This document shows positions 7,806 to 23,339 of a DNA stretch of 64,000 nt, piece by piece. A model generated the notes under the pieces. The model saw only the letters and a program-made list of their open reading frames with translations. It was not told the origin of the DNA and did no database searches. The translations under genes were made by a program, and so were the position numbers. Location: the NCBI GenBank assembly GCA_021805825.1, contig JAJZEC010000001.1, positions 62,001 through 126,000 on the forward strand. The letters run 5' to 3'. Numbering within the stretch: the stretch's first letter is position 1; every line of letters starts with the position of its first letter. The stretch comes from Pseudomonadota bacterium (GTDB lineage Bacteria; Pseudomonadota; Gammaproteobacteria; Burkholderiales; Burkholderiaceae_C).

Positions 7806-8948
7806 ATGCCCATCCAGCCCATTTCGGATATCGTCGACGACCTGCGGGCCGGACGCATGGTCGTGCTGGTCGACGAGGAGGATCGCGAGAACGAGGGCGA
7901 TCTCGTGCTGGCGGCCGAGCATGTGTCGCCGGAGGCGATCAATTTCATGGCCACCCATGGCCGCGGCCTGATCTGCCTGACCCTCACGCGCCAGCGCTGC
8001 GAGCGCCTCGGGCTGCGCCCCATGGTGCGCAACAACGGATCGGCGCACGGCACCGCGTTCACGGTGTCGATCGAGGCGGCCGAGGGGGTGAGCACGGGGA
8101 TTTCCGCCGCCGATCGCTCCCACACCATCCGGGCCGCGGTGGCGCGCAACGCCTGCGCCGAGGACATCGTGCAGCCCGGACATGTGTTCCCGCTGATGGC
8201 CCAGGATGGCGGGGTGCTGATGCGCGCCGGGCACACCGAGGCTGGCTGCGACCTGGCACAGCTCGCCGGCCTGGAACCGGCGGCGGTGATCTGCGAGATC
8301 ATGAACGAGGACGGCACGATGGCCCGCCTGGGCGACCTCGAGTCCTTCGCCGCGCGCCACGGGCTGAAGATCGGCGCGATCGCCGACCTGATCGAATACC
8401 GCAGTCGCCATGAGAGCCTGATCGAGGTGGTGCAGCAGCGCAGCATGCAGACGGTGGCCGGCACCATGCGCGCGCTGCTGTACCGCGACCGTGCCGGAGG
8501 CGGCGTGCACATGGCGCTGGTCAAGGGCGAGCCCGCGCGCAGTGCGCAGCCGGTGCTGGTTCGCGTGCACGAGCCGCTGTCGGTGCTGGATCTGCTCGAC
8601 CGCGAGTCCAGCGTGCACAGCTGGAGCGTGCATCAGGCGCTGCAACGTATCGCCCAGGCGGACTGCGGAGTGGTCGTGCTGCTCAATGCAGGCGAGGACG
8701 CTGCCTCGGTGGCGCAGCGTTTCGCCGCCTCCGCGAGCGTGCCGCAGATGCGCGGCGCGGCGGCCGCCTTGCGCAATTACGGCATCGGCGCGCAGATCGT
8801 GCGTGACCTCGGGGTGCGACGCATGCGCCTGCTGGCCTCGCCGCGCAGGATGCCCAGCATGGCGGGCTTCGGGCTCGAGGTCGAAGGCTTCGAACCCCCG
8901 CCGCGGGAATCCGATTCCCCGGCCTTGGCCGCCCGACATCAGGACTGA
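7806..8948 (+). CDS. ribBA: 3,4-dihydroxy-2-butanone 4-phosphate synthase fused to a degenerate GTP cyclohydrolase II-like domain
   Basis: MPIQPISDIVDDLRAGRMVVLVDEEDRENEGDLVLAAEHVSPEAINFMATHGRGLICLTL...; C-terminal half lacks the Cys-rich Zn motif of RibA. Confidence 0.93.
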   Translation: MPIQPISDIVDDLRAGRMVVLVDEEDRENEGDLVLAAEHVSPEAINFMATHGRGLICLTLTRQRCERLGLRPMVRNNGSAHGTAFTVSIEAAEGVSTGISAADRSHTIRAAVARNACAEDIVQPGHVFPLMAQDGGVLMRAGHTEAGCDLAQLAGLEPAAVICEIMNEDGTMARLGDLESFAARHGLKIGAIADLIEYRSRHESLIEVVQQRSMQTVAGTMRALLYRDRAGGGVHMALVKGEPARSAQPVLVRVHEPLSVLDLLDRESSVHSWSVHQALQRIAQADCGVVVLLNAGEDAASVAQRFAASASVPQMRGAAAALRNYGIGAQIVRDLGVRRMRLLASPRRMPSMAGFGLEVEGFEPPPRESDSPALAARHQD

Positions 8949-8955
8949 AACCGAG

Positions 8956-9429
8956 ATGCAACACGCCTTCCGCCGGGACGACCCGGCCCTGCTCGACGCC
9001 ACCGGTCTGCGCATCGCGGTGGTGCAGGCACGTTTCAACTTCGACATCACGGAGCGCCTGGCCGCCTCCTGCGTGCAGCAGTTGGTCGAACTGGGGGGCG
9101 AGGCGCCGCGGGTGATCGAGGTTCCCGGCGCGCTGGAGATTCCCCAGGCGCTGGAATGGCTGGCGCGCGCCGGCGCTTACGATGCGCTGGTCGCTCTGGG
9201 TTGCGTGATTCGCGGCGAGACCTACCATTTCGAGCTGGTCTGCGAGGTTTCCGCGGCCGGGGTGCAGCAGGTGGCGCTGCAGCATGGGCTGGCGGTGGCC
9301 AACGGCATCCTCACCGTGGAAAACCGGGAGCAGGCCGTGCAGCGACTGGACAAGGGCGCCGAGTGTGCGCGCGTTGCCGTGGAAATGGCCAGGCTGGCGC
9401 GGGCGCTGCGCGCGCACCGCGCAGACTGA
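8956..9429 (+). CDS. ribH: 6,7-dimethyl-8-ribityllumazine synthase
   Basis: RIAVVQARFNFDITERLAASCVQQL...VPGALEIPQALEWLA...ALGCVIRGETYHFELVCE. Confidence 0.96.
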   Translation: MQHAFRRDDPALLDATGLRIAVVQARFNFDITERLAASCVQQLVELGGEAPRVIEVPGALEIPQALEWLARAGAYDALVALGCVIRGETYHFELVCEVSAAGVQQVALQHGLAVANGILTVENREQAVQRLDKGAECARVAVEMARLARALRAHRAD

Positions 9430-9445
9430 GCAGGCCGAGGAGGGG

Positions 9446-10021
9446 ATGGCGATGACAACCGCGTCGGCTCCGGCCAAGAGCGCGCGCCGCAAGGCGCGCG
9501 AACTGGCCTTGCAGGGCTTGTTCGAATGGCTGCTCTCCGGAACCGATGCGGGGGCCATCGAGGCCTTCCTGCACGAGCGCTACCCGACCATCAAGCTCGA
9601 CCGTGCCTTGTTCGAATCCTTGCTGCATGGATGCATCCGCGAGGCGGCGATGCTGGACGAGTTGCTGCAACCGCTGCTCGACCGCCCGAGCCGCGAGCTC
9701 TCCCCGGTCGAGCATGCCTTGCTGCTGCTGGGTGCCTACGAAATGCGGTTCCTGCCCGAGGTGCCGTACAAGGTGATCATCAACGAGGCGGTCGATCTGG
9801 CCAAGGTATACGGCGGAACCGACGGCTTCAAGTACGTCAATGGCGTGCTCGACCGCCTGGCCCCGGAACTGCGCGGCGACGAGACCGCGCAACGCGCGCC
9901 GCGTGCGCCGACCGTGCGTGCGCCGCGCGCGCAGTCGCCGGCGCAGGCCCACGCCGCGGTGCCGGTGCGCATCAAGGAGCCTCGGGAAGGTGCCTCGCCG
10001 CGGCGCGACCGCCGCGGCTGA
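9446..10021 (+). CDS. nusB: Transcription antitermination factor NusB
   Basis: ARRKARELALQGLFEWLLSG...SPVEHALLLLGAYEMRFLPEVPYKVIINEAVDLAKVYGGTDGFKYVNGVLDRLA. Confidence 0.95.
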   Translation: MAMTTASAPAKSARRKARELALQGLFEWLLSGTDAGAIEAFLHERYPTIKLDRALFESLLHGCIREAAMLDELLQPLLDRPSRELSPVEHALLLLGAYEMRFLPEVPYKVIINEAVDLAKVYGGTDGFKYVNGVLDRLAPELRGDETAQRAPRAPTVRAPRAQSPAQAHAAVPVRIKEPREGASPRRDRRG

Positions 10022-10055
10022 TGAACGGTCGGCGGGCGCGCGAGGCGGCCGGCGC

Positions 10056-11198
10056 CTAGCCGCCGGACAGACGGGCCTGCCAGCGCCAGTCCCCGCCGAG
10101 GGCCTCGACCTGCACCTGGCTCAGCCGCAGTGCGTCGCGTAGCTGCTGCAGGGGGCCGAACGGGGCGATCGGCGCGCCCTGGCCGAGCAGCAGCGGCGCC
10201 TGGTACAGCAGCAGTTCATCGACCACCCCGGCAGTCAGCAGCGAGGCGTTCAGGCGCGCTCCGGCCTCGGTGTGCAGTTCCCCGATCTGGCGCTGCGCCA
10301 GCGCACGCATCAGCGCCTGCAGATCGACCTTGCCCGGCTTTGCGGGATCCTCGGGCAGGGCCAGGCACTGCACACCCAGGCGCAGCAGGGGTTCCGCCCG
10401 TCGTTGCGCCTCGGCGATCGGCAGCGCATGCGCGACCAGCAGCCTGCCGGCGCGGGCGTGGTGCATCACGCGCGCGGTCGGCGACAGCTGCAGCCGGCTG
10501 TCGACCACCACGCACCATGGCTGGCGGGGGCTGGCGACATGGCGCACATCCAGTTGCGGGTCATCGTCGCGCACCGTGCCGATTCCGGTGAGCACGGCGC
10601 AGGCCCGAGCGCGCCAGTGGTGGGCGTCCACCCGCGCTGCCGCGCCGGTGATCCACTGGCTGGAACCGTTGGGCAGCGCGGTGATGCCGTCCAGCGAGGC
10701 GGCGACCTTCAACCGCACCCAGGGCCGGCCGCGTTCGATGCGGGAGAAGAATCCGAGGTTCATCGCGCGCGCCTCGTTCTCCAGCAGTCCGCAGCTGCAG
10801 TCGATGCCGGCCGCGCGCAGGCGCGCCAGCCCGCTGCCGTCGACCAGGGGGTTCGGGTCGCGCACCGCGGCCACCACGCGTGCCACGCCGGCGGCGACCA
10901 GCGCATCGGCGCAGGGCGGCGTACGGCCGTGGTGCGCGCAGGGCTCCAGGCTGACGTAGGCCGTGGCTCCGCGCGGGTCGATGCCGCGCGCGCGGGCCTC
11001 GTCGAGGGCGACGATTTCGGCGTGACGGCGTCCGGCTTCCTCGGTGGCGCCTTCCGCCAGCACCTGGCCATCAAGCACCAGTACGCAGCCGACGCGAGGG
11101 TTCGGATGGCTGCGATACAAAGCACGCGAAGCGAGTTGCAGCGCGCGCTGCATCATGCGCAGGTCAAACTGTGCGGAACCTTCGTTCGGCGCGCTCAT
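10056..11198 (-). CDS. ribD: Bifunctional riboflavin deaminase/reductase
   Basis: [37 protein letters not shown]...[11 protein letters not shown]...[19 protein letters not shown]. Confidence 0.95.
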   Translation of the reverse strand: MSAPNEGSAQFDLRMMQRALQLASRALYRSHPNPRVGCVLVLDGQVLAEGATEEAGRRHAEIVALDEARARGIDPRGATAYVSLEPCAHHGRTPPCADALVAAGVARVVAAVRDPNPLVDGSGLARLRAAGIDCSCGLLENEARAMNLGFFSRIERGRPWVRLKVAASLDGITALPNGSSQWITGAAARVDAHHWRARACAVLTGIGTVRDDDPQLDVRHVASPRQPWCVVVDSRLQLSPTARVMHHARAGRLLVAHALPIAEAQRRAEPLLRLGVQCLALPEDPAKPGKVDLQALMRALAQRQIGELHTEAGARLNASLLTAGVVDELLLYQAPLLLGQGAPIAPFGPLQQLRDALRLSQVQVEALGGDWRWQARLSGG

Positions 11199-11698
11199 GA
11201 CTTGCGTCGGCCGGCGCCGGCGCGCCGGGGGCTGGGACGGGGCGCGCCGCCGCGCGCCATTTCCTCGAGGATCTGCACGAACTGCGCCGGATCCTTGAAG
11301 CTGCGGTACACGGACGCGAAGCGCACGTACGCGACGTCGTCCAGGCGCTTGAGTTCGTCCATCACCCACCCCCCCAATTGCGCCGAGGGCAGTTCACGCG
11401 CTCCGCTCTGCAGCAGCCGTTGCTCGATGCGCCCGATCGCCGCATCGACCTCCTCGGCCGCCACCGGGCGCTTGCGCAGGGCCAGCGCCAGCGAGGCGGC
11501 CAGCTTGGGCCGGGAGTAGTCCACGCGTCGGCCGTCCTTTTTCACCACCGCGGGAAAGCTCACCTCCGAGCGTTCGTAGGTGGTGAAGCGCTTGTCGCAA
11601 CCGGCGCAGCGCCGGCGGCGGCGCAGCGCGGTGCCGTCCTCGACTTCACGGGTTTCCACCACCTGGGTGTCGGGGTGCTGGCAGAACGGGCATTTCAT
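11195..11698 (-). CDS. nrdR: Transcriptional repressor NrdR
   Basis: [45 protein letters not shown]. Confidence 0.96.
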   Translation of the reverse strand: MKCPFCQHPDTQVVETREVEDGTALRRRRRCAGCDKRFTTYERSEVSFPAVVKKDGRRVDYSRPKLAASLALALRKRPVAAEEVDAAIGRIEQRLLQSGARELPSAQLGGWVMDELKRLDDVAYVRFASVYRSFKDPAQFVQILEEMARGGAPRPSPRRAGAGRRKS

Positions 11699-11775
11699 GG
11701 CGCGTGCGGCAGGCAAAACCCCGATTATCCGCCTCCGCCCCGGGGGGAACGCGGCGCGCCGATTACACTGACCGC

Positions 11776-12408
11776 ATGACGGCCGGACAGCTTTCGATGG
11801 TGGTGCTGATTTCCGGCGCCGGAAGCAACCTGCGTGCGATCGCGCGCGCCTGCGCCGAGCAGCGCTGGCCGGCGCGCATCGCCGCGGTTCTGAGCAATCG
11901 CGCCGATGCCCCGGGGCTGCGCTTCGCCGCCGAGCATTCGATCCCCACCGAGGTGCTCGACCACCGCGCGGCTGGCAGCCGGGAGGCCTACGACGCCGAG
12001 CTGGCGCGGCGCATCGACCGCCATGCTCCGGCCGCGGTGGTGCTCGCGGGTTTCATGCGCGTGCTGACGGCGGATTTCGTGCGCCATTACGAGGGGCGGT
12101 TGATCAACGTGCATCCCTCGCTGCTGCCGGCCTTTCCCGGACTGCACACCCACCGCCGAGCACTCGAGGCCGGGGTGAAATGGCATGGCGCGACGGTGCA
12201 TCTGGTCAGCCCCGAAGTGGATGCCGGCCCGATCGTCGATCAGGCGGTCGTTCCGGTGCTCGACGACGATACCGAGCAGAGCCTGGCCGAGCGTGTGCTG
12301 GAGCAGGAGCACCGCATCTTTCCACCGGCGGTGCGCGCCCTGCTCGAGGGCCGCCTGCAGGTGCGGGGGCGCTGCGTGCGCGTGCTGCCGGCGGGGCCGT
12401 CGGCATGA
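11776..12408 (+). CDS. purN: Phosphoribosylglycinamide formyltransferase
   Basis: [18 protein letters not shown]...[13 protein letters not shown]...[35 protein letters not shown]. Confidence 0.95.
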   Translation: MTAGQLSMVVLISGAGSNLRAIARACAEQRWPARIAAVLSNRADAPGLRFAAEHSIPTEVLDHRAAGSREAYDAELARRIDRHAPAAVVLAGFMRVLTADFVRHYEGRLINVHPSLLPAFPGLHTHRRALEAGVKWHGATVHLVSPEVDAGPIVDQAVVPVLDDDTEQSLAERVLEQEHRIFPPAVRALLEGRLQVRGRCVRVLPAGPSA

Positions 12409-13706
12409 AGCGCGGCGCGCCGCGTACGCGCCCGGCGGCCGCGCGTGGCGCAGGCCTGGCCGAACACGGCGTCGCGCTGCTGCGCGAGGTGCTGCTGTGG
12501 CAGTTTCCCGCCGATTCCGTGGTGTCGCGCTACTTCCGCGCCCACGCGCAACTCGGCCAGCGCCAGCGCCACGTGCTGGCCGAGACCGTGTACGCGGTGC
12601 TGCGCAACCTGCGCCTGTGGCGCCATCTGGCGCAGTCGGCGACCGAGGGCAGCGTCGAACTGCGCCTGCTGCTGCTCGGCTGGCAGGGCACGCCGCAGGA
12701 ATGCGGGGCAGCGGCATCGCTGCTGGAATGGCGCCGTCAGGCGCTTGCGCTGCCGTGCGCGAACCTGCCGGCGGCCTTGCGCTGGAGCCTTCCCGACTGG
12801 CTCGCCCAGCGCCTGCAGCAGTCGCTGCGTCCACTGGGCGAGACCGCCTTCGAGACCCTGGCGCAGGCACTGCTGCAACCCGCGCCGCTCGACCTGCGGG
12901 TGAACCTGCTGAAGGCGGATCGCCAGCAGGCGCGACAGGCGCTGGATCTCGAGGGCATCGTGTCGCGGCCCACCGCGCTCTCGCCCTGGGGCCTGCGCGT
13001 GGAGGGCAAACCCGCGCTGCAGCGCAGCCAGGCCTTCACCCAGGGCCTGGTGGAGGTGCAGGACGAGGGCAGCCAGTTGCTGGCCCTGCTGCTGGCGCCG
13101 CGGCGGGGCGAGATGGTGGTGGACTTCTGTGCCGGAGCCGGAGGCAAGACGCTGGCGCTGGGAGCCATGATGCGCGGCAGCGGCAGGCTGTACGCCTTCG
13201 ATGTCTCGCAGGCGCGGCTGGATCGGTTGCGCCCGCGGTTGCAGCGCAGCGGATTGTCCAACGTCTACCCGGTGGCCATCCGCAGCGAGCGCGACGACCG
13301 TGTGCAGCGCCTGGCCGGCAAGATCGATCGCGTGCTGGTCGACGCGCCGTGCAGCGGGGTGGGTACGCTGCGCCGCAACCCGGATCTCAAGTGGCGTTTC
13401 GAGGAACAGCAGTTGCCGCGGCTGGCGCAGCAGCAGCGCTCGATCCTGGCGCAGGCCGCCGCCCTGCTCAAACCCGGAGGGCAACTGGTCTACGCCACCT
13501 GCAGCCTGCTGGAGGAGGAAAACACCGAAGTCGTGCAGGACTTCCTCCGGGAGCACCCGCAGTGGCGCCTGCTCGATGCCGGCGACTGGTGGCAGCGCCA
13601 GGGGCTGCCCGGGGCGGCTGTCGGAGCGCCCTATCTGCGGCTGTACCCGCACCTGCATGGCAGCGACGGCTTCTTCGCTGCGCTGATCGAGCGCGGTCCG
13701 GCTTGA
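12405..13706 (+). CDS. RsmB/NOP2/Sun-family RNA (cytosine-5) methyltransferase
   Basis: VEVQDEGSQLLALLLAPRRGEMVVDFCAGAGGKTLALGAMM...VDAPCSGVGTLRRNPDLKWR...YATCSLLEEENTEVV. Confidence 0.92.
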   Translation: MKRGAPRTRPAAARGAGLAEHGVALLREVLLWQFPADSVVSRYFRAHAQLGQRQRHVLAETVYAVLRNLRLWRHLAQSATEGSVELRLLLLGWQGTPQECGAAASLLEWRRQALALPCANLPAALRWSLPDWLAQRLQQSLRPLGETAFETLAQALLQPAPLDLRVNLLKADRQQARQALDLEGIVSRPTALSPWGLRVEGKPALQRSQAFTQGLVEVQDEGSQLLALLLAPRRGEMVVDFCAGAGGKTLALGAMMRGSGRLYAFDVSQARLDRLRPRLQRSGLSNVYPVAIRSERDDRVQRLAGKIDRVLVDAPCSGVGTLRRNPDLKWRFEEQQLPRLAQQQRSILAQAAALLKPGGQLVYATCSLLEEENTEVVQDFLREHPQWRLLDAGDWWQRQGLPGAAVGAPYLRLYPHLHGSDGFFAALIERGPA

Positions 13707-13753
13707 GCGGAGGGCGGTTGCCGTGGCGCCGGCGGTGTCCACGCCAGGGTCGC

Positions 13754-13782
13754 TTGGCCCTGTGCCCCCGCTGCGCTATGCT
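13754..13782 (+). promoter_or_regulatory. Candidate sigma-70 promoter of the desaturase gene
   Basis: TTGGCC (13754-13759), 17-bp spacer, TATGCT (13777-13782). Confidence 0.45.
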
Positions 13783-13795
13783 CCCCCGCATGCAA

Positions 13796-13818
13796 GCGCC
13801 CGCCGCCGCGGCGGGCGC
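13796..13818 (+). other. Strong 10-bp stem hairpin in the desaturase 5' region
   Basis: gcgcccgccg-ccg-cggcgggcgc perfect inverted repeat, 16 nt before the ATG. Confidence 0.7.
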
Positions 13819-13834
13819 GTGATCGGGATATTCG

Positions 13835-15064
13835 ATGGTGGATGGACTGCTGAGCTGGGCCGCGCACGGCTCTTTCGTGGACTGGGCCGCTCACGGCCTG
13901 TGGCATGCCGGCTGGGGCACGCTGCTGGTGTACACCCTGCTGCTCACCCACGTCACCATCGTGGCGGTGACGGTGTACCTGCACCGCTCGCAGGCCCACC
14001 GCGCGCTGGATCTGCATCCGGCGCTGGCGCACTTCTTCCGTTTCTGGCTGTGGCTGAGCACCGGCATGTCGACCCGGCAGTGGGTGGCCGTGCACCGCAA
14101 GCACCACGCGCGCTGCGAAACCGCCGAGGATCCACACAGCCCGGTGACCCGCGGCATCACGACCGTGCTGCTGCGCGGCGCCGAGCTCTACCGCGCCGAG
14201 GCGGGCTGCGCGCAGACCATCGAGCGCTACGGCCACGGAACCCCGGATGACTGGCTGGAACGCCGTGTCTACTCCCGCCTGGAGTGGCAGGGCGTGGGTC
14301 TGATGCTGCTCATCGACCTGCTGCTGTTCGGGGTCATCGGCGCCACCGTGTGGGCGGTGCAGATGCTGTGGATCCCGGTATGGGCGGCGGGGGTGGTCAA
14401 CGGCATCGGGCATTGGTCGGGCTACCGCAACTTCAGCAGCCGCGACGCCAGCCGCAACGTGATTCCCTGGGGGCTGATCATCGGCGGCGAGGAACTGCAC
14501 AACAACCACCATACCTACCCGACGTCGGCCAAGCTGTCGGTCAAGTGGTGGGAGTTCGACATCGGCTGGGGCTACATCACCGTGCTGCGCTGGCTCGGGC
14601 TGGCGCAGGTGCGCAAGCTGCCGCCGCGGCCGCGCCTCGGGCAGGCGCGGGAGCAGGTCGATCCGGCCTTGCTGCATACGGTGATCGCCAACCGATACGA
14701 CCTCATGGCACGCTATGCACGCGAACTGCGTCGCGCGTTGCGCGCCGAACTGCGCAGGCTGCGCGCGGCCGGCGCGCATCGCTCGCGCTTGCGCGCGTTG
14801 CGCCAGGCGCGACGCCTGGTCGAGCAGGAGCCCGATACCCTGGATCCGGCTGCGCGCGCCTTGCTCGACAGCGCCGTGCAGGACAGCTCCGTGCTGCCGC
14901 GCCTGCTGCGCATGCGCGAGGAACTGGCCGAGGTCTGGCTGCAGTCGAGCGCGTCGGCCGAGCAATTGCGGCAGCACCTGCAGGACTGGTGTCTGCGCGC
15001 CGAGCACAGCGGCATCGCGGCGCTGCAGTCGCTGGCGCTGCGCGTGCGCAGCTACGCAGCCTGA
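13835..15064 (+). CDS. Membrane fatty acid desaturase with charged C-terminal extension
   Basis: HRSQAHRAL, HRKHHARCE, EELHNNHHTYPTSAK histidine boxes; multiple hydrophobic segments. Confidence 0.9.
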   Translation: MVDGLLSWAAHGSFVDWAAHGLWHAGWGTLLVYTLLLTHVTIVAVTVYLHRSQAHRALDLHPALAHFFRFWLWLSTGMSTRQWVAVHRKHHARCETAEDPHSPVTRGITTVLLRGAELYRAEAGCAQTIERYGHGTPDDWLERRVYSRLEWQGVGLMLLIDLLLFGVIGATVWAVQMLWIPVWAAGVVNGIGHWSGYRNFSSRDASRNVIPWGLIIGGEELHNNHHTYPTSAKLSVKWWEFDIGWGYITVLRWLGLAQVRKLPPRPRLGQAREQVDPALLHTVIANRYDLMARYARELRRALRAELRRLRAAGAHRSRLRALRQARRLVEQEPDTLDPAARALLDSAVQDSSVLPRLLRMREELAEVWLQSSASAEQLRQHLQDWCLRAEHSGIAALQSLALRVRSYAA

Positions 15065-15091
15065 GCCCGGCGCGCCGCGCTCGCGGCGTCC

Positions 15092-20096
<5,005 letters not shown>

Positions 20097-20108
20097 GGCA
20101 CAGCAGGC

Positions 20109-22475
20109 ATGTCCGACCAACCCTCCACGAACTCCGGCCTGCCGCCGGCTGATTCCACCCCCGATCGGTTCGCCGACGCCGCCGGCGATGCGCTCGATCT
20201 CGGCTCCTACGCGCGCCAGGCCTACCTCGATTACGCGATCTCGGTGGTCAAGGGACGCGCGCTGCCTGATGTGTACGACGGCCTCAAGCCGGTGCAGCGC
20301 CGCATCCTCTACGCCATGGATCGCATGGGACTGGGCGCCGGTGCCCGGCCCGTGAAATCGGCGCGCGTCGTCGGCGACGTCCTGGGCAAGTTCCATCCGC
20401 ATGGCGACCAGGCCGCGTACGACGCCCTCGTGCGCCTGGCGCAGGATTTCGCGCAGCGCTATCCCCTGATCGACGGACAGGGCAACTTCGGCTCGCGCGA
20501 CGGCGATGGCGCGGCGGCGATGCGCTACACCGAGGCCAGGCTGACCGCGCTGGCACGCCTGCTTCTCGAGGAAGTCGACCAGGGCACGGTGGACTTCGTC
20601 CCCAACTACGATGGATCGACCCAGGAGCCTAGGCTGCTGCCGGCGCGCCTGCCGATGCTGCTGCTCAACGGCGCCAGCGGCATCGCGGTGGGCATGGCCA
20701 CCGAGATTCCCTCGCACAACCTGGCCGAGGTCGCCGCGGCTTGCGTGGCCCTGCTGCGCAAGCCGGCGCTCGGTCTCGACGAGTTGCTGCAGTTGCTCCC
20801 GGGGCCGGATTTTCCCGGAGGCGGGCAGGTCATCAGTAGCGCCGCCGAGATCCGCGCCGCCTACGCCAGCGGCCGTGGCAGCCTGAAGGTGCGCGCGCGC
20901 TGGACGGTGGAGGAACTGGCGCGCGGGCAGTGGCAGCTGGTGGTCACCGAGTTGCCACCGGGCAGCTCGGCGCAGCGCGTGCTGCAGGAAATCGAGGAAC
21001 TCACCGACCCCAAGCCGAAGGCCGGGCGCAAGGCGCTGAGCGCCGAGCAGCAGCAGTTGCGCCAGACGGTGCTGTCGGTGCTCGATGGGGTGCGCGACGA
21101 AGCTGGGCGGGAAGCCGCGGTGCGCCTGGTGTTCGAGCCCAGGAGTTCGCGCACCGAGGTGGCCGAGCTGGTCTCGGTGCTGCTGTCGACGACCAGCCTG
21201 GAAACCGGCGTGGCGCTGAACCTGGTGATGATCGGCGCCGACGGCAAGCCGCGGCAGAAGCATCTGCTGCAGATCCTGCAGGAATGGACCGGCCTGCGGC
21301 TGCAGACCCTGCGCCGGCGCAGCGCGCACAGGCTGCAGCAGGTGCTCGATCGCCTGCACATCCTCGAGGGGCGGCGCGAGGTGCTGCTGCATATCGACGA
21401 GGTGATCCGGATCATCCGCGAGAGCGACGAGCCCAAGCCCGCGTTGATGGAGCATTTCCGCCTGAGCGAACGGCAGGCGGAAGACATCCTGGAAATCCGC
21501 CTGCGCCAGCTCGCCCGCCTGGAGGCCCTGCGCATCGAGCAGGAGATCTCCCGCTTGCAGGAGGAGTCGCGCGAATTGCGCAGCCTGCTCGATGACGACA
21601 AGGCGCTGCGCAAGCGCGCGATCAAGGAGATCGAGGCCGACGCGCGGCAGTTCGGCGACGCCCGCCGCACCCTGCTGCAAAGCGACAGCCGCGCCACCCT
21701 CGATCTGCGCGTGGCCGACGAGCCGGTCACCGTCGTCGTCTCGCGCATGGGCTGGTTGCGCGCGCTCAAGGGCCATGGCCTGGATGCGGCGGCCTGGAGC
21801 TTCAAACCCGGCGACGGCCTGCTGGACTCCTTTGCCTGCCGCAGCACCGACACCCTGTGGGTGCTGGGCAGCGATGGTCGGGCCTACAGCCTGGCGGTGG
21901 CGCAGTTGCCCGGCGGCCGCGGCGACGGTGTCCCTGTGACCCGTTTCATCGAGCCGACGCCGGGAAGCACCCCCGCGCATTACTGGTGCGGGCCGCCGGA
22001 CACCCCGCTGCTGCTCGCCACTTCCGGCGGCTACGGCTTCGTCGCTCCGGCGCAGGCCCTGGGCAGCCGGCAGCGCGCGGGCAAGAGCTTCGTCAGCCTC
22101 GAGGATGGCGAGAGCCTGCTGCCGCCGCAGGCGCTGCGCCGCGTCGACGAGCAGCAGGCCATGCTGGTGGCGCGGCGCGTGGCGGCGCTCGACGACGCGG
22201 GCCGATTGCTGCTGTTCGATCCGGCCGAGTTGCGCGAGCTGCCGCGTGGCGGCCGTGGCGTGCAGTTACTCGGCGCGCGCCCGGGAACTTCGCTGCTCGG
22301 GGTGCTCGCGCTGTACCCCGGCGACGGCCTGGAGCTGTCGGGCAGCGGACGCGGCGGCAAGCCGCGCAGCCAGCTGCTGTCGGCGCGCGCGCTGGAGGAG
22401 TTCGTGGGCCGGCGCGCGGGGCGCGGCAAGCCGATTCTCGGCTCGCTGCGGCCGCAGGCGATGCGCCGCGCCTGA
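20109..22475 (+). CDS. parC: DNA topoisomerase IV subunit A
   Basis: [38 protein letters not shown]...[22 protein letters not shown]. Confidence 0.96.
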   Translation: MSDQPSTNSGLPPADSTPDRFADAAGDALDLGSYARQAYLDYAISVVKGRALPDVYDGLKPVQRRILYAMDRMGLGAGARPVKSARVVGDVLGKFHPHGDQAAYDALVRLAQDFAQRYPLIDGQGNFGSRDGDGAAAMRYTEARLTALARLLLEEVDQGTVDFVPNYDGSTQEPRLLPARLPMLLLNGASGIAVGMATEIPSHNLAEVAAACVALLRKPALGLDELLQLLPGPDFPGGGQVISSAAEIRAAYASGRGSLKVRARWTVEELARGQWQLVVTELPPGSSAQRVLQEIEELTDPKPKAGRKALSAEQQQLRQTVLSVLDGVRDEAGREAAVRLVFEPRSSRTEVAELVSVLLSTTSLETGVALNLVMIGADGKPRQKHLLQILQEWTGLRLQTLRRRSAHRLQQVLDRLHILEGRREVLLHIDEVIRIIRESDEPKPALMEHFRLSERQAEDILEIRLRQLARLEALRIEQEISRLQEESRELRSLLDDDKALRKRAIKEIEADARQFGDARRTLLQSDSRATLDLRVADEPVTVVVSRMGWLRALKGHGLDAAAWSFKPGDGLLDSFACRSTDTLWVLGSDGRAYSLAVAQLPGGRGDGVPVTRFIEPTPGSTPAHYWCGPPDTPLLLATSGGYGFVAPAQALGSRQRAGKSFVSLEDGESLLPPQALRRVDEQQAMLVARRVAALDDAGRLLLFDPAELRELPRGGRGVQLLGARPGTSLLGVLALYPGDGLELSGSGRGGKPRSQLLSARALEEFVGRRAGRGKPILGSLRPQAMRRA

Positions 22476-22484
22476 ACGGCGGCG

Positions 22485-22943
22485 TCAGTCCTGCAGCTCG
22501 GCGATGAGCTCGATCTCCACGGCGGCGCCCATCGGCAGTTGCGCGACACCGAAAGCGCTGCGCGCATGGCGGCCGGCGGCGCCGAAGACCTCGCCCAGCA
22601 GCTCCGATGCGCCGTTGATCACCAGGTGCTGATCGGTGTACGCGGGGGTCGAGTTGACCAGTCCCAGCAGCTTGACGATGCGGCGCACCCGCCGCAGGTC
22701 ACCGCTGGCGGCGTGCAGCGTGCCCATGAGATCGATGGCCACCAGGCGCGCCGCGTCGCGGCCTTGCGCGGTGTCGAGATCTCGCCCGAGCTGGCCCGCC
22801 AGCACCTTGCCGTCGCGCTTGCTGATGTGTCCGGACAGGAACAGCAGCTGGCTGCTGCGCACGTAGGGCAGGTAGGCAGCCGCCGGGGTGGCGACTTCGG
22901 GCAGGGTGATTCCCAGGCTCTGCAGGGTGGCGTAGATCGGCAT
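22485..22943 (-). CDS. RidA/YjgF family protein
   Basis: SSQLLFLSGHISKRDGKVLAGQLGRDLDTAQGRDAARLVAIDLMGTL...RHARSAFGVAQLPMGAAVEIELIAEL. Confidence 0.9.
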   Translation of the reverse strand: MPIYATLQSLGITLPEVATPAAAYLPYVRSSQLLFLSGHISKRDGKVLAGQLGRDLDTAQGRDAARLVAIDLMGTLHAASGDLRRVRRIVKLLGLVNSTPAYTDQHLVINGASELLGEVFGAAGRHARSAFGVAQLPMGAAVEIELIAELQD

Positions 22944-23068
22944 CTCGGTGGTTCCCGTGGAATGGCTTTGGACGGCCGGCGGCCCGCGCCGGATCCCGCA
23001 GCATAGATCCCCGGCACGTCCGCCGGCCTGCAGGTGGACATGCGGCCCGCGTGATACACTGCCAACCT

Positions 23069-23212
23069 TTGCCGGTACGTTGACAGTTTGCGCTGCCGGC
23101 AATCGGGTGTTGCACCAGCGTGCGGGCGGCTTGGCTGCCGCGGGCTCGGGTTGCATCCGCCGTTTGCCGGCTCGAAGCCGGCCCTTTGCCAGGCGAAAAA
23201 CTGGAGTTTCGC
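23069..23212 (+). other. Structured leader candidate upstream of rhlE (three inverted repeats)
   Basis: ttgccgg..ccggcaa (23069-23102); gccggc-tcgaa-gccggc (23166-23182); gcgaaa-aactggag-tttcgc (23193-23212). Confidence 0.4.
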
Positions 23213-23339
23213 GTCCCGTGAGCGGCGACGCACAGGTGCATGAGCCTGTGCGCGCGGCGGCGGAGACGGCTGGAACGGTCGCCGAGGCTTCCCGTCGCCC
23301 CCTGGAACAGAACCGGGTGCGCGGGCTCCGAAAGACTTC

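Noticed and set aside
10044-10064. ggcggc...gccgcc inverted repeat between nusB and ribD
   Set aside because: Weak stem that runs into the ribD coding end; insufficient to call a terminator.
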